DNA from: Microbacterium sp. W4I20
GTDB lineage: Bacteria; Actinomycetota; Actinomycetes; Actinomycetales; Microbacteriaceae
Assembly: GCF_030816505.1 (NCBI RefSeq)
Contig: NZ_JAUSYB010000001.1
Span: 3,410,001 to 3,474,000, forward strand
DNA length: 64,000 nt
Reading direction: 5' to 3'
This document shows positions 24,292 to 32,978 of this stretch, piece after piece. The notes below the pieces were generated by a model. It was not told where the DNA came from. It did not search any database and saw only the letters and a list, made by a program, of their open reading frames with translations. Position 1 is the first letter of the stretch, and each line of letters starts with the position of its first letter. The position numbers and the translations under genes are program-made.

Positions 24292-24404
24292 GTGGAAGGG
24301 CTCCCATCGGATGGATCGCCCTCATTCTGCGGCGCACGATGCGCCCTCTGTAGGGACTTGACGCACGCCCCTCCGTCAGGCATGCGACCCGATACGGTGG
24401 GGGC

Positions 24405-25685
24405 ATGCTCCAGGCCCTCCGCACCTTCGGGCGCATCCTCGCGCGGCACTGGCCCGCGCTCGCGGCCTGGTACCTCGGCGGCGAGGCCGTGCATCAGCTG
24501 CTGGTGCAGCTGGCCGGGTTCGTCGGCGGCCTCACCACGCTCGGCGGCCTGCTCATCCTGCCGCTCGCGGTGGCCGCCCGCCTCGTCTCCTACGTCGCGA
24601 TGTACCTCACGGTGCAGCCGTCGCTGCCGCACAGTCGCGCAGAGCAAGGGGCGCAGACCGGCGAGACCGGGCCGCGGCGCTTCGTCCAGGCGACGTTGAC
24701 CGCGATCCTCCCGTTCTTCGCGTTCTCTGCCGCGTGGGGCATGCTCGACGCGGATCTCATCGAGTTCTTCCGCATCGCCAGCGACATCGCGCTGCGGGAT
24801 GCCGGATACGACCTCGAGCAGCTCGGCGACCGCGGCGGGATCGTCTCGGTCGGCGTGCTGTCGGTCGCGGTGCTCGTGATCGCGCTCGCGGTGCGGCTCC
24901 TGCTCGCCCGCTTCGGCGATCGTCTGCCGTCGTGGACGCTCGCCGTCGCCGCGTACACCGAGGTGCTCTGGACCTTCATGCTCTTCACGCTCGTGGGCCA
25001 GTGGTGGGCCGACACGAAGGAGTGGTTCGCCGGGCGGGCCGGCGTGGTCTGGCTCGAGGGGATCGGCGACTGGGTCGCCGCGAACATCGCCCCGCTGGCG
25101 ACGCTGTGGCAAGGCGCGGGGTGGGTCTTCGGATTCCTCGTCGCCGCGGTCCTGGTGCCCGCCTCCTGGCTCACCGTCGCGGGTGTGACCTATGGCACCT
25201 CGTTCGACGCGACGCCGCCGGTGCTCCGCCGCTTCGACAAGACCCTGCACGGAACGGCCTCGCGTCTCTTCAAGATCGTCGCACGCCGCTTCGAGGAGCT
25301 GTGGGCGGCCGTCGCGTTGATCTGGCGTGGCGGGCCGGTGATCTTCGGATGCCTGGCTCTCGCCTACGCGCTCTGGGCGGCAGCGGAGCGGTTCGGCTCC
25401 CGCGCGGTGCTCGGACTCTTCGGCGGACAGGAGACATCGTTCTGGGCGAGCTTCCTGCCGCTCCTGCTCGTCGCCGTCGGGGTGATCGCCGAACCGCTGC
25501 GCGTCGCGATCGTGGCCACCGCGTTCGACGCCGTCATCGGTCGACCTGCCGCAGAGCTGGGCACGCGAGAGTCAGGGCTCGACGGGGAACCGAACGATCT
25601 CACCGTCGCCGGCGACGTCGAGCACGAACGGCCCGTCGGCGTCGTCGGGAAGCAGGAACACCGCGAGGATGACGTACGGCCCTGA
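24405..25685 (+). CDS. Multi-spanning membrane protein, unknown function
   Basis: A 426-residue protein with about eight hydrophobic segments, opening MLQALRTFGRILARHWPALA. Trp-rich extracellular loops occur around WWADTKEWFAGRAG (about residue 205). I do not recognise the family. The last 38 codons run antisense through the 3' end of the convergent gene at 25572-26057, giving a 114-base overlap; this C-terminal tail is hydrophilic and its composition reflects the opposite strand. Located next to a three-gene operon of membrane-anchored proteins, possibly functionally linked. Confidence 0.7.
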   Translation: MLQALRTFGRILARHWPALAAWYLGGEAVHQLLVQLAGFVGGLTTLGGLLILPLAVAARLVSYVAMYLTVQPSLPHSRAEQGAQTGETGPRRFVQATLTAILPFFAFSAAWGMLDADLIEFFRIASDIALRDAGYDLEQLGDRGGIVSVGVLSVAVLVIALAVRLLLARFGDRLPSWTLAVAAYTEVLWTFMLFTLVGQWWADTKEWFAGRAGVVWLEGIGDWVAANIAPLATLWQGAGWVFGFLVAAVLVPASWLTVAGVTYGTSFDATPPVLRRFDKTLHGTASRLFKIVARRFEELWAAVALIWRGGPVIFGCLALAYALWAAAERFGSRAVLGLFGGQETSFWASFLPLLLVAVGVIAEPLRVAIVATAFDAVIGRPAAELGTRESGLDGEPNDLTVAGDVEHERPVGVVGKQEHREDDVRP

Positions 25686-26057
25686 GCCCGCCAGGCAGGC
25701 GGATTCGCCCGCGTCGTAAGGCACCTCCAGCGCGGAGCGCGCGTTGCTCCACACGCGCTCTCCTCCGACCTCGGCCAGAGTCGGCTGACCGCACGTCGTC
25801 GAGTCGGGTCCGCCGCCTGCGTCGATCCGGATGCTGAGCGTACGGGAACCCTCGGGAGCCTCGAACTCGTCCCAGCGTGCGGAGCCGAGTTCGAGCGTCT
25901 GCCCGGCGACATCGGCTGCTCCGTCTGCCGCCTCGATCACCGAGGGGCCGCCCGATGCCGGGACGACGTCGAGCCACACGTGCACGCCGATGACCGCCGC
26001 TGCCGCGACGACCAGAGCGGCCAGCGCGACCCGCTGTCTCCGCCACCAGCCGGTCAT
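25572..26057 (-). CDS. Membrane-anchored extracytoplasmic protein A (161 aa)
   Basis: An N-terminal signal-anchor (about residues 8-30) followed by an acidic beta-type domain with two Cys (in TTCGQP and ESACLAG) that may form a disulfide. No recognised family. Last gene of a three-gene operon with ATGA overlaps (26638 and 26057 starts); its 3' end overlaps the convergent membrane-protein gene by 114 bases. Confidence 0.65.
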   Translation of the reverse strand: MTGWWRRQRVALAALVVAAAAVIGVHVWLDVVPASGGPSVIEAADGAADVAGQTLELGSARWDEFEAPEGSRTLSIRIDAGGGPDSTTCGQPTLAEVGGERVWSNARSALEVPYDAGESACLAGSGPYVILAVFLLPDDADGPFVLDVAGDGEIVRFPVEP

Positions 26058-26638
26058 GGCTTCCCCAGGCGCGGTTGTTCGATCTCGATGCTCGAGGTCG
26101 TCTCGACCCGGTCGAGGTGCAGGGGGAAGGCGATCACGTCGTCGAGCTCGGGCGTCGGGTAGCGACCGCTCAGTCGCAGTTCGCCGCTGCCGGAGCGCAG
26201 GTCATCGGGCAGCTCGAACGCCAGCATCCCGACGGTGTCGGTACCCACCCGTAGATTCGTGCCGACGAGAGTGGCGGGCGGGCGTTCGCTCGCCTGGTAG
26301 AGGCGGCCGTCGATCTCGAGGCTCGCCACGCCGATCGCGGCGCCCACCTCGGTCGTCGGGGCCGAGACGGCGAGCTCGACGACGACCCAATTCCCCTCGG
26401 CCTCCCATTCGTTCGCCGGCATGGTCACGCGCTCGGTGCGTGCGACCTCGACGACGGTGGCGGTCAACGTGCGGGCCGTCACGGTCTGCCCGACCGAGCC
26501 GCTCACCGCGAACGGGTCCAGCAGGGCCTGCTCGGGCGGCGTCACGGCGGTCACCGCTCCGGCGGCGACGACCAGTCCGGCCCCGACGATCCAGGGCATC
26601 GCGCGCCGCGTGCCGAGCCGCGACCCGCGCCGCGTCAC
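26054..26638 (-). CDS. Membrane-anchored extracytoplasmic protein B (194 aa, DUF4352-like)
   Basis: Short cytoplasmic Arg-rich N-terminus, one transmembrane anchor (about residues 15-33) and a beta-sandwich-like domain with the pattern VVVELAVSAPTTEVGAAIGV typical of DUF4352/telokin-like proteins that fold outside the membrane. It follows protein C and overlaps protein A by four bases. Function unknown. Confidence 0.65.
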   Translation of the reverse strand: MTRRGSRLGTRRAMPWIVGAGLVVAAGAVTAVTPPEQALLDPFAVSGSVGQTVTARTLTATVVEVARTERVTMPANEWEAEGNWVVVELAVSAPTTEVGAAIGVASLEIDGRLYQASERPPATLVGTNLRVGTDTVGMLAFELPDDLRSGSGELRLSGRYPTPELDDVIAFPLHLDRVETTSSIEIEQPRLGKP

Positions 26639-27312
26639 GGTGCCACCTCGAGGTCGAGCTGTGCGCTGAGCTCGTCGCGTCGCCAGGAGATCGTCGACGC
26701 CGCCAGGATGACCTGGCCGGATTGCTCGACCGCGTCATAGACGTCGAGCCGCGCGGTTCCGTCTGCGAGGGCGTCCTTCGTGGCGGCGTCGTCGGCGACC
26801 GGCCAGGCGATCGTCACGTCGGCCGGCACCCCGGGCTGGAGGATGACCGAGCGCCGCCCGCCGTCGGCACGCCAGGATCGCGCGGTGCCGACGGCAGTGA
26901 TGCCGGACAGCTCGAGCATCGGCTCCCGGCCGACGATCATGCGAGACTCGACGCGGTCGGCCGAGCGCTCGACGCCGACGGCGCGGTCCGACAGGTTCTC
27001 CAGCCGCACCGTGATCACGAGCAGGGTCTCGCCGGGCTCCGCCTCGAGGAACTGGCTCTCCACGGCGTCGGTGAGCTCTGCATCGAGGACCGTGACCGAG
27101 TACAGCGACGTGCGCGCCTCATCACCGGTCGCGACGACCGTGGGCGTCTTCGATGCGGAGGCCAGGCCGCCGAACCCGATGAAGCCCGCGAGCAGCCCGA
27201 TGACCGCGGCGCCGGCGATCCAGAACGGTGCAGCTCGTCGGCTGAACACGGTACGGGCCGCGCCGGCCGCGGCATCCCGCGCACCAGCTGCCGCCCCCCG
27301 CGTCCTCGTCAC
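26635..27312 (-). CDS. Membrane-anchored extracytoplasmic protein C (225 aa)
   Basis: First gene of the operon. Arg/Ala-rich N-terminus, one transmembrane segment (about residues 30-52, IAGAAVIGLLAGFIGFGGLA) and an outer domain with LLVITVRLENLSDRAVGVER, again resembling DUF4352-type domains. The three proteins share size and topology and probably assemble together; no partner function is identifiable. Confidence 0.65.
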   Translation of the reverse strand: MTRTRGAAAGARDAAAGAARTVFSRRAAPFWIAGAAVIGLLAGFIGFGGLASASKTPTVVATGDEARTSLYSVTVLDAELTDAVESQFLEAEPGETLLVITVRLENLSDRAVGVERSADRVESRMIVGREPMLELSGITAVGTARSWRADGGRRSVILQPGVPADVTIAWPVADDAATKDALADGTARLDVYDAVEQSGQVILAASTISWRRDELSAQLDLEVAP

Positions 27313-27335
27313 GAGGTCAGCCTAGCGGCGAGGGG

Positions 27336-27491
27336 TCAGTCGCCCTCCTCGAGCGGGTCGGTCTCGCCCTTCTCGTGGTCCACGCCGTCGTCGGCGGTGA
27401 ACACCTTCTCGTCCTGGGGCGTCTCGACGGCGGCCTCGGCGGCGGCGTCGAAGGGGCCGGAGTCCTCGGGGTAAGTCTGGGGGTCGGTCAT
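27336..27491 (-). CDS. Small acidic protein, 51 aa
   Basis: Starts ATG at 27491 (MTDPQTYPEDSGPFDAAAEA) and ends EEGD at 27336; about one third Asp/Glu, no hydrophobic segment, likely disordered. GAGAGGACG precedes the start. It lies just downstream of the GH114 gene and upstream of operon C-B-A, all on the same strand. Comparable small acidic proteins occur in Microbacteriaceae; function unknown. Confidence 0.55.
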   Translation of the reverse strand: MTDPQTYPEDSGPFDAAAEAAVETPQDEKVFTADDGVDHEKGETDPLEEGD

Positions 27492-27591
27492 GGTGCGTCC
27501 TCTCTGGTCGGGATGTGTCGAATTCCAGACTCGCTCACAGACGGCCGCGTGACCCTCCCGTTGACATGGTCGGGATCAGCTGGTCTTCACA

Positions 27592-27648
27592 CGGGCAGGG
27601 CTAGATCGGGCAGGCTCCATCGGGCAGGGCTACATCGGGCAGGGCTCG
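27592..27648. repeat. Tandem 15-bp repeat spanning the GH114 stop codon
   Basis: Units CGGGCAGGGCTAGAT (27592), CGGGCAGGCTCCAT (27607, one base short), CGGGCAGGGCTACAT (27621) and CGGGCAGGGCTCG (27636). On the gene strand the unit encodes PCPM and the TAG stop (27632-27630) lies within the second unit, with another TAG further on. Confidence 0.8.
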
Positions 27649-28538
27649 AACACGTAGCCGTCGTCGGCCGGGGTGAGCAGATCGCGGTCGCGCAGCACCA
27701 TCGACGCGGGCGATCGTTCGTCGGCGCACATCTCCGCGAACGGACGCGGCAGCTCGTCGGCGTACTCGATGTCGATCACGGCCTCTCCGTACACCGCCGT
27801 GTAGGCCTGGCACTCCTCGTACACCGCGCACTCCTCGGTGACGGCGAAGTCGAAGCCCGCGTCGGCCTGGAGCGCCGCGGCATCCTCGGCGGAGTTCTTC
27901 TGCCCGGCGGCGAGCCCGGCGTCATGCGCTGCCTCGACGAACGCGGTGGCGAGCGCCAGGTTGTCGTCGAGCGACAGGGCGCCGTCGGAGCGCGTGTAGG
28001 TGTCAAGGTTGTCGAACTCGACCGCGTCGAAGCCGGCATCCGCGCATCCCTCGATCCACGGGACCACGACCGCCGCGATCCGCTCGCGACGCTCCGCCGT
28101 CGAGGTGTCGAGCAGGGCCTCGTCCGGCCAGTCGGGGTCGAAGACGACGTCCCCGTCGCGATGCAGCAGCAGCTCGGCATCCCACGTCTCGAGCTCGCCC
28201 GGCTGGGTCTGGAACCCGTTCACGTAACAGATCGAATAGACGCCCGGAGCGGGCTCTGCAGCGCGGTCACGCCCGACGATGCCGACGCCGTCGGCCGGTT
28301 CGTACGCGCCGCCGAGCTGGTAGTCGACCCCTGCTGCCGCCGGAAGGCCGGTCCAGTCCCTGGAATGCGACGAGGGAGCCGGCGAGGCGGGGGCGGATGC
28401 TTCCGGGATCGCCGTCGCGGGGGCGCAGCCGGCCAGCACGAGCAGGATGCCGACGGCCGCGGCGGCGTGCCGCAGGCGAGCAGCAGTATGCCGTGGGCTG
28501 GCAGCGGCGTGCCGTGGGTGTGCAGCGGTGCGCTTCAT
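27630..28538 (-). CDS. GH114-like endo-alpha-1,4-polygalactosaminidase lipoprotein
   Basis: A 302-residue secreted lipoprotein (lipobox VLAGC near residue 34 of the MKRTAAHPRH start; an earlier ATG at 28565 is possible). The catalytic TIM-barrel domain shows GH114 patterns: VYSICYVNGFQTQPGE, AGFDAVEFDNLDTY with the probable catalytic acids, and FDFAVTEECAVYEECQAY. The family cleaves galactosamine-containing polysaccharides or related matrix polymers. The signal peptide region has a degenerate RH-A repeat. The stop codon lies in a 15-bp tandem repeat. Confidence 0.8.
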   Translation of the reverse strand: MKRTAAHPRHAAASPRHTAARLRHAAAAVGILLVLAGCAPATAIPEASAPASPAPSSHSRDWTGLPAAAGVDYQLGGAYEPADGVGIVGRDRAAEPAPGVYSICYVNGFQTQPGELETWDAELLLHRDGDVVFDPDWPDEALLDTSTAERRERIAAVVVPWIEGCADAGFDAVEFDNLDTYTRSDGALSLDDNLALATAFVEAAHDAGLAAGQKNSAEDAAALQADAGFDFAVTEECAVYEECQAYTAVYGEAVIDIEYADELPRPFAEMCADERSPASMVLRDRDLLTPADDGYVFEPCPM

Positions 28539-28653
28539 GCGAGCAGCGGCGGGGCGAGGGGGCATTCCGGCACCCTATCGCTCGCCCCGATCACTCTCAT
28601 GGGATTCATCAGCCGGATCGGGAATGCCTGAGCAGGGATCCTCGTTTCCGTTA

Positions 28654-28667
28654 CATGCAATTGCATG
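28654..28667. promoter_or_regulatory. 14-bp perfect palindrome upstream of the FMN reductase gene
   Basis: CATGCAATTGCATG, 25 bases upstream of the start codon and just ahead of GAAAGGA. AT-rich centre in otherwise G+C-rich DNA; candidate MarR- or HxlR-type operator. Confidence 0.55.
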
Positions 28668-28691
28668 GACCCTTGAAAGGACCTCGCCCGT

Positions 28692-29258
28692 ATGACCACT
28701 TACAACGTCGGCTTCCTCGTCGGCAGCATCTCCTCGACCTCGATCAACCGTCGGCTCGCCCGCGCGCTGGTGAAGCTCGCCCCTCAGGCCGATCTGACCC
28801 TCACCGAGATCCCGATCGCCGCCCTCCCGTTCTACTCCGCCGACAACGACGGCGCGATCCCCGCAGAGGCCGCGGAGTTCAAGCAGGCGATCGAGGCGTC
28901 CGACGCCATCATCCTGGTGACCCCGGAGTACAACCGCTCCGTTCCCGGCGTTCTCAAGAACGCGCTCGACACGGCGAGCCGCCCGTGGGGTCAGAACAGC
29001 CTCGCCGGCAAGCCCTCCGCCGTCATCGGCGGCTCGGTCGGTCCGATCGGCACCGCGGTGGCGCAGCAGCACCTGCGCTCGATCCTCTCGTTCCTCGCAT
29101 CGCCTGAGCTGTCGCAGCCGGAGGCGTACATCCACATGCGCGACGGGCTCTTCACCGAAGACGGCGAGGTCACCGATGACTCGACTGTCGAGTTCCTCGT
29201 GTCGTGGCTGAAGGCCGTGCACACGCACGTCGCGAAGTCGCTCAGCCCCGTCACCTGA
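28692..29258 (+). CDS. NADPH-dependent FMN reductase (flavodoxin-like)
   Basis: A 188-residue soluble oxidoreductase. FMN-phosphate loop GSISSTSINRRLARAL (about residues 11-26) and the VTPEYNRSVPGVLKNALD motif (about 76-93) are diagnostic. Reduces FMN, quinones or azo compounds with NAD(P)H. RBS GAAAGGA. The 18-bp tandem duplication at 29243-29278 covers its stop codon; a strong terminator follows. Confidence 0.9.
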   Translation: MTTYNVGFLVGSISSTSINRRLARALVKLAPQADLTLTEIPIAALPFYSADNDGAIPAEAAEFKQAIEASDAIILVTPEYNRSVPGVLKNALDTASRPWGQNSLAGKPSAVIGGSVGPIGTAVAQQHLRSILSFLASPELSQPEAYIHMRDGLFTEDGEVTDDSTVEFLVSWLKAVHTHVAKSLSPVT

Positions 29259-29278
29259 ATCAGCCCCGTCAGCTGAAT
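29243..29278. repeat. 18-bp tandem duplication spanning the FMN reductase stop codon
   Basis: CAGCCCCGTCACCTGAAT (29243-29260) followed by CAGCCCCGTCAGCTGAAT (29261-29278), one mismatch. The TGA stop at 29256-29258 is duplicated 18 bases later in the same frame. Confidence 0.85.
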
Positions 29279-29294
29279 CAGGCTCGGATACGGA

Positions 29295-29327
29295 GGGGCT
29301 CGCGCGATGCGCGGGCCCCTTCTTTCA
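29295..29327 (+). terminator. Intrinsic terminator of the FMN reductase gene
   Basis: Stem GGGGCTCGCGC / GCGCGGGCCCC (eleven pairs with one G-T) around GAT, followed by TTCTTTC. Confidence 0.85.
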
Positions 29328-29361
29328 GGTCCGCGGGGCGCAGCGCTTCAGCTACCCGATG

Positions 29362-30057
29362 TCAGCTGCCGGCGCCGTAGAGCGCGGCGATCTCTTTCGA
29401 CCCGATGCCCTGTGTGTAGGTGCCGTGCTGCGGCCAGCCGTCGGGGGAGTCCTCCCACTCCTCCTGGCGGCCGTAGGGGAGCAGGTCGACGAGGCCCTGC
29501 AGGTAGCTGAGGCGCTCGGTGCCGCGGCCGCTCGTGTGCCAGGTGCGGTACACGGCGTCGCCGTCGCGGAGGAAGACGTTCACCGCGAACCCGCCGTTCG
29601 GCGGAGCATCGACGTCGGACCCGAAGCTGCTGTCGGCACTCGAGTACCACGCCATCGTGTTGCCGACGCGCTCGCGGTAGGCGAGCGCCTCGTCGATCGG
29701 GCCGTTCGTCACGATCACGAAGCGGGCGTCGTAGTACCGCTCGATCACGTCGAGGCGTGTGAACTGCGAGGTGAAACCGGTGCAGCCGGGGCACTGCCAC
29801 TCGTTGCCGTCCGACCACATGTGGTTGTAGACGATCAGCTGGGAGTGCCCGTCGAACAGGTCGGTCAGCCGCACCTCGCCCTCGGCGCCGACGAGCGTGT
29901 ACTCCGGCATCCGCACCATCGGGAGCCGTCGCCGCTGGGCGGCGATCGCGTCGAGTTCACGGGTCGCAGCCTTCTCGCGCACCCGCAGCGCGTCGAGCTC
30001 GCGCTGCCAGGTGTCGGAATCGACGACGGGCGGAAGAGGAGTCTGGGCGGTGCTCAC
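29362..30057 (-). CDS. DUF899 family thioredoxin-like protein
   Basis: A 231-residue protein with the DUF899 blocks: LPMVRMPEYTLVGAEGEVRL, LIVYNHMWSDGNEWQCPGC and TGFTSQF, then YRTWHTSGRGTERLSYL. The fold is thioredoxin-related; the single CPGC pair (near residue 92) could be redox-active. Cytoplasmic, function unknown, often near stress genes. Monocistronic. Confidence 0.85.
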   Translation of the reverse strand: MSTAQTPLPPVVDSDTWQRELDALRVREKAATRELDAIAAQRRRLPMVRMPEYTLVGAEGEVRLTDLFDGHSQLIVYNHMWSDGNEWQCPGCTGFTSQFTRLDVIERYYDARFVIVTNGPIDEALAYRERVGNTMAWYSSADSSFGSDVDAPPNGGFAVNVFLRDGDAVYRTWHTSGRGTERLSYLQGLVDLLPYGRQEEWEDSPDGWPQHGTYTQGIGSKEIAALYGAGS

Positions 30058-30126
30058 GATGACCTCCGGATGGCGAGACGACGCTGGACGACGGTGCCTC
30101 CAGTGTGCGCGCGGCCACCGACAGCG

Positions 30127-31527
30127 TCAATGAGGTTCGAGATCGGAGGCCGCGGCAGCGGCCGGCGCGGCCTCGGCGGGGTTGCGCCGGATGCCGATCC
30201 ACGACACGACTCCGCCCAGCACCAGCAGTGAGGCGGTGACCCAGGCGGCGTTGTGGAAACCGCCGAGGTCGAGCGCGCCACCGACGATCGTCGACAGCAT
30301 GGCGACCACCAGCAGTCCGGCGACGCGGGAGACCGCGTTGTTCACGGCCGAGGCGATGCCCGAGTGCCCTTCGTCGATCGCGCCGAGGATCGCGGCGGTC
30401 AGCGGAGCGACGGTGAGCGAGAGCCCGAGTCCCATCACGATCATGGCCGGCAGCACCTGCCACCAGTAGTCGAAGTCGGTGCCGACCGTCAGCAGCATCA
30501 GCGCGCCCGCGGCCATGATCAGCGGTCCGATGGTCATGAAGATGCGCGGACCCCAGCGTCCGGCCCACGCTCCGGCGCGCGAACTGAGCAGGATCATCAG
30601 GATCGTCATGGGCAGGCTGGCGAGCCCGGCCGCGGTGGCGCTGAGACCGGCACCCTGCTGCAGGTAGACGCCGACGACGAAGCCGTTCAGCGAGAGCGCG
30701 GCATAGACGAACAGGGTCGCGAGGTTGCCCCAGCCGAAGTCGCGCACCCGGAACAGCCACAGCGGCATGAGCGGAGCCGCCGACGTCTTCTGACGCACCA
30801 GGAACAGGGCGAACAGCGCGGCGCCGAGAATCCCGGGCGCCCAGATCGCCGGGGACTGCCACCCGAGGTTCGGCTGCTCGATGAGGGCGAACACCACCGC
30901 GCCGAGGCCGATCGCGCAGAGCGCCCCGCTCCACCAGTCGACCTTCACCCGACGCTCCAGCTCGGGCAGGTGCAGCCGACCGAGCAGCAGCAGGGTGATC
31001 GCGATCGGGATGACGTTGATGAGGAACACGAAGCGCCAGGACAGGAAGTCGACGAACAGGCCGCCGAGCAGCGGGCCCACGAGCATGGCCCCCGTGGTGA
31101 ATGCCGTCCACACGCCGATGGCCCTGGCCTGCACCTCGGCGCGCATGGTGGCAGTGATCAGCGCCAGGGAACTCGGCACCAGCAGCGCACCGGCCGCACC
31201 TTGCGCCGCCCGCGCGATGATCAAGGTGAGCGGGTCGAACGCGGCCGCGACGGCGATGGAGGCCACCCCGAACGCGATGAGCCCGATGCGCATCACCAGC
31301 ACCCGGCCGTAGGCGTCGGACACGGATCCGGCCAGCAGGATCAACGCGCTGAGCGTGATCAGGTAGGCGTCCACCACCCACTGCTGCGTCGTGATGCCGC
31401 CGCCGATCTCGCGGCTGATGGCGGGCAGCGCGACGTTGACCACCGTGCCGTCGAGGAAGGTGACGAAGGAGGCGAGGACCGCGATCGAGATCACGAGTCG
31501 CTGGACGGGGGCGAAGGATGCTGCCAC
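30127..31527 (-). CDS. EmrB/QacA-type (DHA2) MFS efflux transporter
   Basis: A 466-residue membrane protein with about 14 hydrophobic segments. Motif D1-like FLDGTVVNVALPAI near residue 24, motif A AGSVSDAYGRVLVMR near 66 and motif C GAMLVGPLLGGLFVDFLSWR near 145. Proton-driven export of drugs or metabolites. No regulator adjoins. The C-terminal tail is Ala-rich. A second such pump, at 7960, is only distantly similar. Confidence 0.85.
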   Translation of the reverse strand: MAASFAPVQRLVISIAVLASFVTFLDGTVVNVALPAISREIGGGITTQQWVVDAYLITLSALILLAGSVSDAYGRVLVMRIGLIAFGVASIAVAAAFDPLTLIIARAAQGAAGALLVPSSLALITATMRAEVQARAIGVWTAFTTGAMLVGPLLGGLFVDFLSWRFVFLINVIPIAITLLLLGRLHLPELERRVKVDWWSGALCAIGLGAVVFALIEQPNLGWQSPAIWAPGILGAALFALFLVRQKTSAAPLMPLWLFRVRDFGWGNLATLFVYAALSLNGFVVGVYLQQGAGLSATAAGLASLPMTILMILLSSRAGAWAGRWGPRIFMTIGPLIMAAGALMLLTVGTDFDYWWQVLPAMIVMGLGLSLTVAPLTAAILGAIDEGHSGIASAVNNAVSRVAGLLVVAMLSTIVGGALDLGGFHNAAWVTASLLVLGGVVSWIGIRRNPAEAAPAAAAASDLEPH

Positions 31528-31603
31528 AGGCTGAGACTACTCCCGGCCGGACGGGGAGGGGCGGACGGTCGTCGCCGGGTAGCCAGGCTGCCGACGGCGA
31601 CGG

Positions 31604-32704
31604 CTAGGACTGTTGAGACTGTGCGGGAGCCGGAACCGGCGCAGGAGTACCCGCGCGGAGGAGCGTGGCGAGGCCCGCGACACCCGACTCCGCGAACGCG
31701 CGGCGCTGGCGGGTCGCTCCCGTGCCGACGGTGCGAAGGCGCTCGATGCCCGCGGCGACGTAATCCTCGTCGCCGAACTCCTGCAGAGCGGGAGCGCTCG
31801 CCGCCAGCATCCGCTCGACCACGGTCCAGGCGTCGTCGACCTCACCGGTCGTCGGATCGACGATGCGCGCATCCATCCCGGAGCGGGCCGCCGTCCAGAA
31901 CGATGCGTCGATGGCGTCGATGTGATCGCTCGTCAGGGAACGGTCGTCGGACAGCGCGAGCGCGCGGCAGAGCACGGCGAGGAGCACGGAGTCCTCGGGC
32001 TCGAGCTGTGCGTCGAACACACGCACCTCGAGTGTCGGGTACCGCTCCGACACCCGTATGGCCCACGAGAGGGAGGTCGCCTCCCCGATGGTGCCGAGCG
32101 CGAGGAGCTGATCGATGCGCGCGACGTAGTCGTCGTAGTCCTGGAACCGCGGAGGGCACCACGAGGAGGGCAGGCGGCGGATCAGGATGCTGCGCCAGCT
32201 CGCGAACCCGGAGTCGATGCCGTTCGCGAAGGGACTGTTCCCGCTCAGAGCCAGCAGCGCCGGCATCCATCCGCGGATGCGGTTGAGAGCCCGGATCCGC
32301 TCCTCGACGTCGGGCACCTCGACGTGCACGTGCAGTCCGTTGACCTCGTGCTCCCGGGTGAGGTGCGCCAGGCGCTGCGCCACGTCGTCGTAGTGCGAAG
32401 AGGGGGAGATGATCGGCGACCGCGTCGTCGCGAAGGGATTGCCGGTCGGCGCGGCGATCGCGTGCTGCTCCTGCGCGTGCCAGCCCACCAGGGCACGCAG
32501 ATGCCGTAGCTGCGTCTCCGCCGCCTCACTGGTGTGCACCGGTTCGGTGGCGGTCTCCAGCTGGGAGGTGAGGTACTCGGTGGCGACGGTGCCGCCGGTG
32601 CGGAGACGAGTGATGCGCTCACGCGTGCCGTCGGTCATGGCCAGAGGGACGAGGGCCTGCTCGTCGAGAAGAAGGAACTCCTCCTCGATGCCGAAACGCG
32701 CCAC
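31604..32704 (-). CDS. Carboxylate-amine ligase, YbdK/GCS2 family
   Basis: A 366-residue ATP-dependent ligase of the glutamate-cysteine ligase type 2 superfamily. N-terminal FGIEEEFLLLDE carries the ATP/Mg-binding Glu residues; NGLHVHVEVPD near residue 120 and RVSERYPTLEVRVFDAQLEP near 220 are family blocks. Weak glutamate-cysteine ligase activity is known for YbdK; in actinobacteria the physiological product is uncertain. The C-terminal ten residues are Pro/Ala/Gln-rich. Followed closely upstream by the DUF7218 gene on the same strand. Confidence 0.85.
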   Translation of the reverse strand: MARFGIEEEFLLLDEQALVPLAMTDGTRERITRLRTGGTVATEYLTSQLETATEPVHTSEAAETQLRHLRALVGWHAQEQHAIAAPTGNPFATTRSPIISPSSHYDDVAQRLAHLTREHEVNGLHVHVEVPDVEERIRALNRIRGWMPALLALSGNSPFANGIDSGFASWRSILIRRLPSSWCPPRFQDYDDYVARIDQLLALGTIGEATSLSWAIRVSERYPTLEVRVFDAQLEPEDSVLLAVLCRALALSDDRSLTSDHIDAIDASFWTAARSGMDARIVDPTTGEVDDAWTVVERMLAASAPALQEFGDEDYVAAGIERLRTVGTGATRQRRAFAESGVAGLATLLRAGTPAPVPAPAQSQQS

Positions 32705-32711
32705 CCGCGGC

Positions 32712-32978
32712 TCAGTGGTTCCTGAGGGCGGAGATCAGCTCGGACTTCCGCTTCGTGCTGTAGCCGGTCAGGCCCAGCTCCTTGGCCCGCTTCTTCAGCT
32801 CGGGCACGGTCCAGTCGTCGTAGTCGCCGCTCTCGCCGCCGCGACGGCCGACGGTCTTGCGTCCGTCTCGCGCTGCCGCGTTGGAGATGCGCGCGGCCTT
32901 CTCCTTCGACGCCCCGTCATCGCGGAGCTCCTCGTAGAGTTCCGGATCCTTCAGAGAGTTGTTGCGCCCGCCGGGCAT
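32712..32978 (-). CDS. DUF7218 / Rho-N (SAP-like) domain protein
   Basis: An 88-residue basic protein. N-terminal DUF7218 block PGGRNNSLKDPELYEELRDD and KEKAARISNAAA; C-terminal Rho-N/SAP-like motif YDDWTVPELKKRAKELGLTG, a helix-extended-helix that can bind nucleic acid. The ATG at 32978 is nine bases after AAAGGAG and is preferred to the GTG at 32987. Likely a stress-associated nucleoid or RNA-binding protein. Ends eight bases before the ligase gene, so probably the same operon. Confidence 0.8.
   Translation of the reverse strand: MPGGRNNSLKDPELYEELRDDGASKEKAARISNAAARDGRKTVGRRGGESGDYDDWTVPELKKRAKELGLTGYSTKRKSELISALRNH

Noticed and set aside
30253..32286. Plus-strand 677-codon open frame
   Set aside because: Antisense to the MFS and YbdK genes; low-complexity Arg/Glu/Asp/His composition typical of a G+C-rich shadow frame.
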